Assembly (NCBI GenBank): GCA_951230915.1
Contig: OX579641.1
Coordinates: 2,728,001-2,792,000 of the forward strand
DNA: 64,000 bases
Reading direction: 5' to 3'
DNA from: Antitrichia curtipendula
Lineage: Eukaryota; Streptophyta; Bryopsida; Hypnales; Leucodontaceae
Part shown: positions 24,101-36,300 of the stretch, one piece after another
Position numbering within the stretch: position 1 is the first letter of the stretch
How the letters are laid out: every line of letters starts with the position of its first letter
Made by a program: the position numbers and the translations under genes
The notes under the pieces: model-generated
What the model was told of the DNA's origin: nothing
Seen by the model: the letters and a program-made list of their open reading frames with translations, nothing else
Databases searched by the model: none

Positions 24101-25877
24101 AATATTGACCCTGACAGCCCCCGTCCAGACGAGTGCAATATAATCAGAACCAGAAGAGCAAATTTAACACTTAATTAAGTAAAACCAGGCGACCGTGACA
24201 GAATATATTGATAATGTCATCAATTCAATACAAACGGAATGTATGGAGAATGTAGTAATTTCGCAAGAAAAAACCTAACATTTTTTGGAAATGTAACTTA
24301 CATTTCTCAAGACAAAACCCTAACATACTTTGGAGAGGGGTTCGAGGATATATGTACCTTGATCGTGCCCACAGTCTCAGTGAAGTCCACGGGCTTTAAA
24401 AATTGATCATCCACAGGATGTACCCACGCCTTTCGAACATTCTTGTTGATTTCATACGTCTGCAGCACACGCGGAGGTCACTTCCCAATTTCGAAAAAAT
24501 GAGGCGCATGAATACAAAGTCAATTCCCAATTTCCAAAGCATGTGGCGGACGAATACAGGGCCACTTCGCAATGTCAAAAAATGTGACACGATCTATATT
24601 TCTTTACAGACTGCCATAAGGTATTAACTAGAGAAACATGCACTACCGGTATATGATTATGAAAGCTGGAGAGTAAAGGAGAGAATAATAAAACTGTTAG
24701 GAACCTGATCCAGTCTCCAGCTACCATTCTCTTAGTTGGACTTATTAGTAAGAGGTATAAGCATGACTCCCCTAAATCCAAGTCACTTTGAATGGAATTC
24801 TACTCACTCATACATGGTATTTCTCAAAGAAGCTGCGAACATGATAGGTCCAACAATACTTAAAGAAAGAATCAAGGTATCCAAGATGCTCCAATTCTCT
24901 GCCATCTTATTTCATTCACATCCTCTCCCATTGAAAGAGTTGGCATTCACCCAGCAAATGTAGGTATTACCAACCACTGAACCACAACACAGCTACAGTG
25001 CAACTGACAAGAGTTCATAGTCAACACTGCTTGCTCTAGAAATGTGGTCTAAAGCCCTGCAACTCGAAATTGCATACGAAATTCATAGCTAGTGATAATA
25101 AAAACAGAGCGCAACGATTTGGTTCTTGTACCCAAAGATCTCCCCACACATCCCCCAAATCCACACTCCCACACATTACTTAAATAAGCTTAAAGTGACG
25201 CAAACAGTTTAATCCTCAACCTGGATTAGGGCACAGCTCACTCTCTTGTACCCAAAGATCCATCCACACATCCTCCCCAATTCACACTCCTACACATTAC
25301 TTCAAAAGCTTAAACTGACGCAAACAGCCTTGATTAGAGCAGACAGAGTTCCACTCACCTGCTTGCCTCTGGCTGTCGCCATGACGTCGATTTTTACGCC
25401 CGGGTACCGATTCTTCAACAACTGAATGACGGGGAAGAAGAGCACATTCTCGTAAACCCCACCGGAGACGATGCACAAGCACTTGCGCACATCGTTCCGA
25501 ATGAGAGTGCCCAAGCTGGCGACCTCGGGCATAAAGCCCGCGGGGAAGTCCAAGTAGCCGAATTCGCTGTCGGGGTCTGGAGGGGGCCTGGGATCCTCCG
25601 CGCTTTGTGGACCCTGCGACATGAGCTCGCCCATGGTGTCCTCCTCCTCGTCAGGGCCGTAATCAAACGGGTCGTCCAGCCACCACTTCTGCTTGGCCGA
25701 GGGCACCATTCTCAATCGCGCATTGCGAGTGATACTGAAAAAGAAGGGATGAAATTTCGACGGATTGTTGCGTATTATGGGAGAAGAAAGAGAGCGCGGG
25801 ATGTCGCAGATGGAGCTGCAGCTTGTTGTTGCGAGCCCGCTCCCTCCTCCCAGCAGCATTGCGACCTGGGCCGCCAT
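21167..25877 (-). CDS. PNSB1: Photosynthetic NDH subcomplex B subunit 1, chloroplastic, 7 exons, 474 aa
   Basis: PNSB1 (NDF1/NDH48) is a nuclear-encoded subunit of subcomplex B of the chloroplast NDH complex, which carries cyclic electron flow around photosystem I. Exons on the minus strand are 25877-25359, 24459-24358, 24110-23920, 23545-23288, 22715-22613, 22405-22320 and 21332-21167. All junctions are GT-AG and in phase. Residues 1 to about 50 look like a transit peptide. The mature part carries family-typical blocks: WWLDDPFDYGPDEEE, SGGVYENVLFFPVIQLLKNR, TYEINKNV, GQYYDMVLSTKQAG, ISYIYPDVNGVGAG, KGDTDSLLPL, VVFVIPNEKER, VFITTPGQ, TTNTVALQLA and KLFVP. The fold resembles a glycosyltransferase/heptosyltransferase. 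Intron 6 contains two nested TTAA elements, and intron 1 contains short tandem duplications. The start codon lies 671 bp from that of peroxiredoxin Q on the other strand. Confidence 0.95.
21512..22252. mobile_element. TTAA-flanked element T3 in PNSB1 intron 6, split by T4
   Basis: Flanked by TTAA at 21508-21511 and 22253-22256. The left end CCCTTAAACGCCTCC resembles the reverse complement of the right end (CCCTTAGGCGCTCCG). The element is interrupted at an internal TTAA by a second element, 21608-22147. Without that insert it is about 200 bp. It lies within the PNSB1 intron between 21333 and 22319. Confidence 0.65.
21608..22147. mobile_element. TTAA-flanked element T4, nested in T3
   Basis: The left end is CCCCTAAGCGCTC and the right end is GGGCTTTTAGGGG, with TTAA directly outside both (21604-21607 and 22148-22151). 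It is 540 bp and non-coding. It sits inside T3, which itself sits inside an intron of PNSB1. Confidence 0.7.
24479..24592. repeat. Short minisatellite in PNSB1 intron 1
   Basis: About three degenerate copies of a unit near 42 bp, each starting like CACTTCCCAATTTC and ending GAATACA. It lies just upstream (minus-strand sense) of exon 2 and probably arose by local tandem duplication. Confidence 0.6.
25125..25345. repeat. 120-bp tandem duplication near the PNSB1 exon 1 donor
   Basis: The words CTTGTACCCAAAGATC and CACATTACTT...GACGCAAACAG recur at exactly 120-bp spacing (for example 25125-25140 and 25245-25260). The second copy ends about 15 bp from the exon 1 splice donor at 25358. It is intronic and not coding. 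Confidence 0.75.
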
Positions 25878-26548
25878 GGCTGCTGATGAATTGCGACTCG
25901 AAAAATCAAAATCGATTCCAATTCATGAGTTCGGGTAATGAGAGAGATGGATTTCTTCGGGACTGAATTGGATTTTGCTGGCGATGCCGTTGCGGTAGAG
26001 CGCACGTCGACCAGAAACGCAGTATTCTTCCGAGCGGGGAGTGGAAGTTCGGTATACCCAGCCTTATCCCTCCGGTGATGTTCCCTCTACGTTCCCTGTT
26101 GTTCTCTTGAGTTCTCATTGGTGGTCCCAATACGTTCTCAGCTGGTAGACTTCCTTCTGCACGGGGGAGTCATTAATTTTTGGAGGTGCTCATATAGAAT
26201 TGTAAACTCGGCTAAACCAATTCCATTGCCACATGGCACGGAAGTCCGCTCTCAAAGCATTAACAAATTCATGGAATTTCAGGAATCTTCGACGGTCGGA
26301 TGGGAATTATGATGGCGCATCCACGTTCACCCATCGCCTACCACACCCGCGTCCGCGATCCACATTCGCGACGCGTGCGACGGCCAGCGCGCAGATGAGG
26401 CTGCTGCTGGACTCCCCCAAACCCAACCAGCATTGCGAATTCCGAGTTTCGGCTTTTCAATTCTCTTGAAAATTCCTAGAGTTTGACAATTTCTGGGCTT
26501 TCAATTCTCTTCAGAATTTCTGGGTTTGCGGTTCTTTTTATTTTTGCA
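25878..26548. promoter_or_regulatory. Shared head-to-head promoter region of PNSB1 and PRXQ
   Basis: 671 bp separate the divergent start codons of two genes for chloroplast photosynthetic proteins. A GATAAG core (I-box-like) is seen on the minus strand at 26063-26068, and there are several ACGT cores but no CACGTG. No clear TATA box was found. Bidirectional, light-linked control is inference from the gene pairing. Confidence 0.5.
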
Positions 26549-28664
26549 ATGGCGACCGCCACCACCAGCTGCACTCTAGCCACCTCTGTTGCTGCTGCTG
26601 CTATCGCCTCTCGCCATGTCGGAGCCTCAAGACCCAGAAACGCTGCCTTCGTGAATTCGGAGTTTTTCTCGCCTCAGCAAGCTGCTCTCAGGATGGGAGC
26701 GTCCACATCCACGCGCCCTGTTCCCTCGCGCCGCTCCTTCGCTCTCACGGTTTGCAAGGTACGCAGGACGAAATCTGAGTCGCATTGGGGTCGGTGGAGG
26801 AATTCAAGGACTCAGAAATCGGGCTGCATTTCAATTTCGACTCATTATCGTAGACCTCGTGGAATGCTCACATTGCATTTGCGCGGTTCTTAAAGGTTGA
26901 AATATGGGGTAAAAGATTGAATCGCTGGAAACGATTGTGGAAGTTTTCATGGTCCGCTACTTGAACTTGCCGCATTGGTGAAATTTTTACTGTTGTGAGG
27001 TCGAGGATTTGAAGTTGTGGAAAGACTTTGCGTCAAATATGGGGTCATAAAATATGGGGTCGTTGTCAAGGACTGTGGAAGTTTGCATGGTTTCGCAGCA
27101 TTGGTGAATGAATTATTTGCAGTTGTTAGGTCGAGGATTTGAATCTGTGGAAATATTTTGCGTCAGGGCGAATGTTTGGTTGTTTGGAATTGAGATGTTG
27201 AAGTTTTAATGAAATGTTGAACAGATATCGAATTGCTTTGGTTAACGTCATTGCTGCTGTGAGGTCCAGAATTTGAATTTGTGGAAAGATTTTGCGTCAG
27301 GGCGAGAGTTTGGTTGTTTGGAAGTGAGATGTCGAAGTTTTGATGAAATGTTGGACAGCTTTTGAATGTCGTTGGCGAAATTCTCTGCAGCTGTGAGGTC
27401 GAGGATTTGAATTTGTGGAAAGATTTTGCATGAGAGCGAGGGTTTGGATGTTTGGAAGTGCGATGTTAAAAGTTTTGATGAAATGTTGAACAGATTTCGA
27501 AGGGCGATATCGTGCCCCCTATAGGTCTTAAGGACCAAGATGGGAGACTGGTGAACTTGGACAAGTTCAGGGGCAAGCCCTTGGTGCTCTACTTCTACCC
27601 GGCCGACGAGACGCCGGGATGCACTAAGCAGGCTTGTGCATTCCGAGATTCCTACGAGAAGTTCAGAAGGGCTGGTGCGGAGGTTGTGGGAGTGAGCGGT
27701 GATACGCCCGACTCTCACAAGGTACAACGCAATTCTTTTTAAGACTGAAATTTTCTTAAGACTTCCCCCTGAAACGTCATGCATTTTTACTTCTTTTTCC
27801 TCGTATTTTTTTAAACCTCATACAGATTATACCAATATAAGTCCATAGAGTAATTTTTTTCTTGACAATTTCTTTGATTATTGACATTTCGCTATTGCTT
27901 GACATCAGACCTTGACGTTCAAATTTACTTGTACTTGTTCTTGATGACAAATGACAAGGGAAACCGAAGTTGTTGTAATTACATGGAAACCAATGCATTT
28001 GATACACTTCGAACGAGGACCATCATAATTGTACAAACCTCATGAATTTATGGACAGTGGATGTTTTGAAAGCTGTATTTTCTTAAACCCTAAGGGACCA
28101 AGATGTCCAATTTTGGGCTCATGTCTTCTTGAGCCAGTTTGAGTATGTCATTTGTGGACTTTGTTTTGTTCAATTTTAATTTTTTACCGACACGAATAAT
28201 GTCTTCACTGATTTTGGTGACATGAAATATGGCCTCTTCTAAATTATATTTGTCACAATGTAATCAATTGAAGTGGCCCTTTTCAAACCTGGAATCTTTC
28301 GTTGTTTAGGGTTAGGCTCATGTTTCTCTTTTTCTTCAATTTGATGCTGGTAAATTCCAGTAGAATGCAGAACAAAACCTTGGTATGCTCCCAGTTCAAT
28401 CCTTATTGTTATGCACCGAAGTTTTGTGACCTTGATGAGGACTTGCAGGCCTTCAAAGCAAAATACAGGCTGCCGTTCACTTTGCTGAGTGACGAGGGCA
28501 ACAAGCTGCGCAAGGACTGGGGGGTGCCCAGCGATCTGTTCGGTGCTCTGGCGGGGCGACAGACTTATGTGATTGACAAGGATGGCCGAGTGCAGTTGAT
28601 CTTCAACAACCAATTTGAGCCGGAGAAGCACATTACGGAGACTCTCAACGTTCTGCAAGGCTAG
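26549..28664 (+). CDS. PRXQ: Peroxiredoxin Q, chloroplastic, 3 exons, 217 aa
   Basis: An atypical two-Cys thiol peroxidase that reduces peroxides in the thylakoid lumen or membrane vicinity and is recycled by thioredoxin. Exons 26549-26758, 27494-27721 and 28449-28664 join in phase 0 at both junctions. Residues 1 to about 68 are a Ser/Ala/Arg-rich transit peptide. The catalytic core follows: FRGKPLVLYFYPADETPGC with peroxidatic C113, then TKQAC with resolving C118 (the C-X4-C spacing of PrxQ), then AFRDSYEKFRRAGAEVVGVS. The third exon holds LPFTLLSDEGNKLRKDWGVP, LFGALAGRQTYVIDKDG and FNNQFEPEKH. All residues expected of an active enzyme are present. The 3' end of intron 1 is a tandem array that repeats the splice acceptor. 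An AATAAA at 29023-29028 is a possible polyadenylation signal. Confidence 0.96.
26990..27500 (+). repeat. Tandem array at the 3' end of PRXQ intron 1, repeating the splice acceptor
   Basis: Four degenerate copies of a roughly 130-135-bp unit begin near 26995, 27125, 27259 and 27393 with GTGAGGTCGAGGATTTGAA or a variant. The last three end in GAAATGTTGAACAG, GAAATGTTGGACAG and GAAATGTTGAACAG (AG at 27224, 27358 and 27493). Only the third AG opens the correct frame into exon 2. Confidence 0.8.
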
Positions 28665-29139
28665 AGTTTACATTTGACAAGATGCCACCGAGGTTAGCAC
28701 CCTAAATCTGTGTCCATGTTGCATAGTTATTAGAACTATCTCCAACAGACTGTTCATTCACATGGGTTTTTTTTACTAAAGTTTTTTTGTAACTGTCTGT
28801 GTGGCATAGTTAGACGGGAACTTCTTCCAAGAGACTCTTCATTCACGCTGATCTTTTGGACCAAAGTCTTTTTTTATTTAAGTTGGTGTGGTGTAGTTGG
28901 TTGAAACTTTTTCAATAGATTCTTCTTCATTCACGTTGGATTTTAGATCAGAGGATTTTGTAGTTTTTTTTCCTTCTCAATACTAAGATTATGGACTATT
29001 TGCAACTACCTTGTCGAATTGGAATAAATTGTTTAGAGTTTGGTAGATTGGTTGAGGTGTGTAACTATAATTTGGTCGTCACAAGTTGCTTGTCTTCAAT
29101 TTTGATTGACACAAAGAGGTGGTGGTTTGTTGTAATGTA
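28665..29139. other. 3' UTR and downstream flank of PRXQ
   Basis: Non-coding DNA after the PRXQ stop. The words TTCATTCACGTTGG and similar recur three times (about 28753, 28846 and 28929), a loose tandem repeat. AATAAA occurs at 29023. Confidence 0.5.
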
Positions 29140-29362
29140 CAATGCCCTCTAGAAAGTAAAGGAACCCATGTGACTATATTGCATGGTGATCTTTTTTCAC
29201 ATTCTACCTCCGAGCTCAAATTTGCAAGTTGATATGAAGAAGGTTTTGGGGGATTTGGAAAGTTGATATTTTGAGGAATGTAACGATGATTCACTTGCTC
29301 AAAAATTATCAGCTATATTTTATCAACTTCATAAAGGTTACCTTACTTTCTAGATGGGCCTG
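29140..29362. mobile_element. 223-bp TA-flanked MITE (E3)
   Basis: Left end CAATGCCCTCTAGAAAGTAA and right end (reverse complement) CAGGCCCATCTAGAAAGTAA form an imperfect terminal repeat of about 28 bp. TA lies outside both ends (29138-29139 and 29363-29364). Its left part matches, in reverse, the sequence at about 61065-61148. Confidence 0.65.
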
Positions 29363-29364
29363 TA

Positions 29365-32300
29365 CAAAGAATAATGAGCATTTGGACTATGGCATTTCAT
29401 TTCTACTTTTCTTGGGCATAAAGATCATAGTTGAACGAATTGATTAAAAAGTAGAGCCTTATTATGATATGAAGATGTTAGGAGATTCTTTTTGAGTAAT
29501 GATAAGGCTTTATTTTTGAGTTTATGAAAATTACCTTAGCAATTGGTTTCCCTTCAATCATGCTCAATAGGTTTAAATATATAACACCATAACTTTACAA
29601 GAAGTAATTGTGCTAGATAATTTGTCGAGATTATTCAAGGTGGTCCGCATTGGATAGAACCTTCTCTCGTACCTATACGAGAACCATCAAATCTAGGAAG
29701 TATGCTTTAAGAATGCTTGGGACAATAGGCAATATGGCATTGAACTTTTCCTCGAATTCAACTACAATGCAGAATGTGACAACAAAAGCAAAAGAAGAAG
29801 GCTATGGTATAAATCCATGCTCTCCATTTCCAAGACTTGGATGCCACCACCAAGATCATTGTATTGTACAATGGGGGACAAAAAGATACATGATGTCTAT
29901 ATGCTTGTGCCATTCAATTTTTTTTTGCATAATATAGAATATAATTGACATTTTTTTGTCTCGCATGATTAACAATCAATAGAGCTCGTACACAACTAAC
30001 CTTAATGAAAAACACTAATGAAATACAAGATTATAACCAACCTCATTTTGCTTCTTTTGCTTTTGTTTGCTTTTGCTTGCGGTTGCTTGTTGCTGCTCTT
30101 CTTCGGTTGCATGATTGGTGCAAATCCAATCACAGTTTGAAGGTAGATTCCACATTCAAAAACGGTGCTTGTCAATATGGATTGTTGTCTGGGTTACACT
30201 TGGCATAGCGAATGACTAAGGCCAAGTGGAATGATGAAAGCGATTGCAACCCATCAGGCTTATGGCATTTCTAGGTATTAATGCCATAAAAAACAAACTA
30301 ATTTTATATGTAACAATTAACAAGACTAATGTAAACATAAAAGTGTCAAGTTTGTGGAATATCACCATTTTAAGGAAATTTCCCATCAACTCAAATGCAC
30401 TAGGAGGCTGCATCGACAAGATTTTATTGTCTTTTTGTCTTAAGCTTATGATTTCTCACCTCATGCAAATTTGTCGTCTCAAACGTTTTACTGCAGTGCA
30501 GGGGTTGAGAGACCCTCAATTGGGAAGACTCACACACAAATTAACTTTATGTTTGGAGAAATCAATCGAACCATCATGTTATGTATTAAATAATCGATGA
30601 GCCGTGCTAGTGGGGCGAATAGGTTATTGTATGTAACCGGTTGTACATTTTTCAGTCACAACCTTTGATCTTCATGATTCAAGGGCGTATAGCAAAAGGG
30701 CGTATAATAAGTAAGTTGAAAGGAAAGAAGGTTATAAGTTGCAACTTGTAATAGCAATGGTGATGGGTTGCCAATGGGGCGTTGCCACGTTAGCGTTATG
30801 TTACATTTGAAACAGTACCCTCTTTTTGAAGAGATATCATAATGCATTGAGGATTTATCATTTAGGTCAATGTGCAACGAATTGGTTTCCTTGCAAGCCC
30901 ACTTTCTTAGTTTGCTATTGAAAGACTCATGAAGCATAAGTGTTGAAAGCAAGACGACCTAGTCACAAAATCAAGCAATGAAATCTTAACTTTACAAATG
31001 TCCAAAGTGAATCCTCTTAAGTTTAGGCTTCTTTTGTCACCCTCAAAACATTGTTGCTAAAGTATTTTGCTCTTAAAGCGACCACTTAAGCCTACCTAAT
31101 TAATCATTGATAGTAATAGATATTTCAAGCAATATGTCACTCTTTCCTAGGTAGGGTCGCATTTGGAACATGGTCGCTTTAGAGCAAACTACTTTACTAT
31201 GAGATAATACATGCAATCCTCAATACAAGTATTGGACAGATGGATCAACAACAAACTTCAAGAAATCAAGGAAACAAACTTTGAGATAGAATGATGACAG
31301 GGTAGGGAAGGACAAGAGCCAGTATGAGCTATAGAGACGGCCAACTTGGCCTTTTTATCTGGGCACCGACGAAAACGGGATGAGGCAAGACCTGGCGGTG
31401 TGAAATGTTCAATGGGGGATACATAACGTCTCGCCAATCTCGGGGCTTGTTTTTGAAAATGTAGAAAAATAGATCTAAAAAACCCAAAACATGGCTTGAA
31501 CATTTAGCGATTGATGTTGCCTTCGAACTTTTAAGAGTGTCAATACAATTATCTTATTTTTATTCCTTATCATCCAATTTCTTTCATGTTTTGATTTCCC
31601 TATTTCTAATGGTTCCCGCAGATATGCTTGTGGATCTTCTTGTTCATGTAGCCAAGTCTATAGATCAACTCTATTTGCTCAAACATGAACAAATAGGCTT
31701 CAAGTTCAAAAAATTTAGATTATAGAACTTTTTTGTGATCTCTCTCAATGGACCAGTGGTGCCTTTCATTTTATAAACTTGGATGGTGTCTATTTTTTTT
31801 TTCCCTCGGATGAATTGACAGATTGAAGTTTTTTTGCTTCAACCCAAAATGTTGCGACTTTTTTGGAATCTAAATCTAAAAATGGTGATACCTTGTATGT
31901 TTGGAGTTGCTACAAAGTGAGCTTGCAAGTGGGACCCTGCAAATTTGCAAATCTATGAGCTTGGATATTATTTTATTTCTTTAGGAAGCAAAGTGAATTT
32001 AGAGCCTATGACAATTGGTTAAGGAATGATCTTTTATGAAGACATTTTCTTAGGTTTAGGGTTACGTATTGTCATATACACATATTGCTGTGTGCAACCC
32101 AATTGATTGTAATTGAGGATTAATGGCAAAATCTCCAATGGACACAGTGGACATAACATTATAATGTACCATATAGATCATAAAATTTGCATTGAAATTT
32201 CTTCTCATATTCCTTATAACTTCAAATGGAGTGAAAGATTAATGATAAAGATACATGTACAAATAGAAGGTGTAGCCACCTACACACTTATCCTTTCATT

Positions 32301-32706
32301 TGAAATTGGAAAGCGTCATTACTATTAAGCATTTATGTTTGGTTTCCATAAAAAATTATATTATTGTTCAAAAAAATAAAAATAAGGAACATTCAAGTAT
32401 TGTAGGAAAAAAGCAAGGTTCCACCAAAAAAATTCAAAAAGATAAGTTGAAATTTTTTGGAAATGGTTACATCTATCAAAATCAAGTGAATTAAGTCTCA
32501 TAATGTCAAAAAATTCAATAGTTTAAATGTGAATGAAGTATCACATGCACCATCAAGATGTTTTTTTATGGTGGTATAAAGGGCTAACTTTATTAATGTA
32601 TTGTGAGTCAAAATATGGAGAGGTAATTTTTATATTAAAATTAATTTCCCTTCATCAATCCTCAAGGGTTATGGGATATTCGAAGTAAGACAATAAATGC
32701 TAGTGC
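29365..32706. other. Intergenic DNA, no gene recognised
   Basis: Frames of 60-120 codons occur, but none matches a family I know and codon patterns look random. The segment about 32575-32710 is similar to 36230-36330 (blocks GGAGAGGT..., AATCCTCAA.GG.TATG, GAAG..GA), so part of it is a dispersed repeat. Confidence 0.4.
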
Positions 32707-32710
32707 TTAA

Positions 32711-33348
32711 TCCCTAAATGCATAAGGCGGTGTTTGCAAAACTTTGAAGTTAAATAAAACCTAACCAAGTTGCTATTTTTAGTATTTTATATTTTTGAAA
32801 AGTTTTTCTTGAAGTCTAATTTTAGCATAAAAAATCCGATCTTGAAAATAAATTATAGTGATTTTTCTATCCAAGATTTTGTGCAAAGGTACCCATTGCA
32901 ATTTCGACTTCTTGTAGTGTTGAGAGCCCTTGAAAATGAGCCTCAAATACACTAGATCTTGGAGAAAAAATCACATTCAAAATTCATTCAAAAAATTTGT
33001 AAAAGAGATTTTAAGAAGCCATAAATTGGATGGGGTTATACATGTTAGGCCCTTTAATCTCATTTTTTTTTTGGTCACCAACTTTTTATATTTGACTTGT
33101 GAAAAGAGGATTGAAAGACTTCACATCACTTTTGCAGTTCTAATACCCTCATAGTCAAACATTATAATCTGTCACTCCATATGTGATATTGTTGTATTTT
33201 CTTTTCCTATGAGATCTCTAACATGTCTAGTTTGAATTTGTATGGTTATAGTTCAAAAAAAATTGATACAACTTATCAAAATGTTGGCATTTTGTTCAAT
33301 TTAGAGCAAATTCCAAGATGCTCAAAATAGGCCTTGGGCATTTAGGGG
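32711..33348. mobile_element. TTAA-flanked element T5
   Basis: Flanked by TTAA (32707-32710 and 33349-33352). The left end is TCCCTAAATGC and the right end GGGCATTTAGGGG. It is 638 bp and nearly identical along its length to T9 (46436-47062), roughly 90% by eye, which implies fairly recent copying. Non-coding. Confidence 0.8.
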
Positions 33349-33352
33349 TTAA

Positions 33353-36300
33353 GCGCAAAGACATGAGCCTACAAGCCTTGAACCTAGTTGTAGGTATGTA
33401 CATATTACCATTTGAAGGTGTTTATAACAAATGTGCCTATAATATAGGTACACTATAACATGGAAAGAATGTATACTATAAATACCTATAACATACACAC
33501 CTATAATTATAAAAGGTATCTATAATATAGACTTCTAGGCTCAGGGATTATATGCTCACATGCTAGCACTACTCTAAAGCAAGATGGAAACATGACCACT
33601 CAAAGAAAAAATGCAATAATTGTGTTTACATCTTCACTTTAGACTTGATTTAAGAATTGTAAATCAATTTTTTTCAAAATGTGTTCAACTAAGAAAATGT
33701 GCAAAATAAGGCAAATTAAAACTCCAAAAATATAGGAAGGAAAATAAATTTTCGCATGTCCCTAACTTTCTATTAGAGAATTCAAATTTTTTTTTTTTAA
33801 ATTGTACCCAAAATTTTAATTGATTTTCTACATTTTATTAGTTGATCAAGCTTTGAAAAAAGTTAGTTTACAATGCTTATATGAGGTTGAAATGAACTTG
33901 TAAAAACAAATAGTGCAATTGACATAATTGAGCAATTGACTAAGCTCTCTCTTGTCCTAATTTACATATCTAATATGGTTTGTTAAGAGCATTGAACAAG
34001 AATTGAAGAGTTTTTAGAGGTACAAACTTATTCAAATTATTATTATAGAATTATAAATTATTAGTAGTTTACAAATTGGTGCCTTTTCATCACCAATTAG
34101 TTAGTGTATTTTTATCATCAAGTGCTCTTATATGATTTCTATTATTTTGGTGCCAATTTTGTATGTGAAGGTGTTACACTTTGAATTCACCTTAATAAAT
34201 ATTTTATGTTTGAGGTGAATTCTATGCATTGTTATAAAGATTCAATGTCTGAGGTTGGAATTGAGGCTACGTGAAGTTGGAACTTTTTGAATCGTCATCC
34301 ATATTTGCCCCTAGAATGCTTGCAAATCCATGCACCAACAATGTATTGTTGCTGAATACAAGATGGTTGTGTTCTAAAAATGAAAGGTTGACTTCATACC
34401 AAGGACATTCATACCAAAGATGGTTATATCCATAGACATCACACTTTGCATTATGCTTGAACTTTTAGTTTCTGTCCTTTCTATGATGAAGGTGCACACA
34501 CAAAAGTAATTCACCAACGGGAGATTTGCTATGTCTCCTAAGTGGATTCAACAACAATTCTTTCTAGATTCTAATTTTTGTATGACTTATTGAATTTTTT
34601 TAATCCAAAAATATCAAGGTCAATGCCTCAAGTTGGTTGTTAAATAGCAATTTAGAGAGTCAAGGAGCCCTAGTATTCCTGGAATTATTGAAAAATATGT
34701 ATTTTTTCTATGTTGTCTAACCCTTAATATGACTAAAGGAACCACTTTGGATATCTTGAGAACTTGGAAAGGACTTATAGACTTTTTAAATTAGAATTCA
34801 TTCATGAAACCTCTTAGAATGAATCTAGTTATCCTAATCTACATGTGAAACTTTGTTTTATGTTATTTTAATAAATATTGCAAAAGTTATAACAATTTTT
34901 TTGATTTCAATGTCAAATTGGAGGCTGAATATATATTCTAAAAATATTGATTTATTTTATTTTATTTTTTAAATTGGTACATACATAAAAAACGTTTAAA
35001 CCATTAAATTAGAAGAAAGACATAAAGTCATTTTTTGACCTTAATATTGAAAATCTTCAAATAAAAACAAAAAGGGATATGCATTGTTTACTAGAACATT
35101 TTCATAATTGAAAATGAAAATTCTCAATTTCTTGTAAAAAACATTAGTGGTTTAATTTGTTTTTTCATCAATGACAAAACTGAATACAAAGTTGAAACGT
35201 TTTCATTCAAACAACCATACCATAAGCATCAATAGACAAAGTCCAAAAGTAAATGTATGAAAGTTGTAGTGTGCAACATATTACACGTCACCATGAAAGT
35301 TTGAAGAAAAAAATTAGTTGTGATTTGAAATAAAATCAGTTTCAAAGTTAGCCATGTCAAAAACTCAATTTTGTTCACCATGATTTGTAATTACTTTATC
35401 TTTTGCCAGTATTTTCTTAGAACTACAAAAAAACTTTTTGTGCCTTGGCATGTTAGTATATATCATTTCAGATTGTTGTACATAAAAGTTGAAGAAAATT
35501 AACATTTATAGAATTTAAAATAACAATAGTTTGACAAACATGCAAATGATGTTGATTCTCACAATATTTGAATCCTTTGGGGGAATTGAGAGCATTGGAT
35601 AGCATTAAATATTGTAGAGAGAATATAGGTTGTAATATGGACCATTGTTACATCTTAATGTCCTTGCATTTGAAATATTTGTCGAATTGGACAATGCATT
35701 TAATTTATATTTCAATGCCATACAATGAGTTTTTAATTTCAATCTTTTTGTCCAAAGACTAGAGTTTATGATACACATAATTGATCCAATAAATCCAAAA
35801 GGTGTAAATCATCATTGTTGATATCATCAAAAAAATGTAAAAATAGCAAAATGATCATTGTTTTTCTTGCATTTCATCAAGTTATCTTTTCCTACCAAAA
35901 AAGAATTCTAAATACTCTTACCTTGAGTTATTTTTGAATGTCAAACAATTATCATTGAATTCCTCAGGAGAGAAAAAATGAGGCCTTTGAAGGACTACTT
36001 CTTGGTGATATCCTTAAATATTTCCACATTACCACTGGACCTACATAATCTCACTTATTACATATTCACCTTGTTTGACTTTTGCAAGGATGAAGTCAAG
36101 ACTTAATAATGACAAATTGCTAAAAGTGAAGTAAAAGTCCTAAATAAAGTTTGAATACCAACTACACTCATAAAAGTTTTAGAGAATTAGAGTGCAATGT
36201 GAAAGACATACTTCATTAACATTTGGTGATAATGAAGGATGGAGAGGTCATATTTATAATGAAACCTATTGTCCATCATGAATCCTCAAAGGATATGAGA

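Noticed and set aside
26118..26469. Open frames between PNSB1 and PRXQ
   Set aside because: They lie in the divergent promoter region and resemble no protein.
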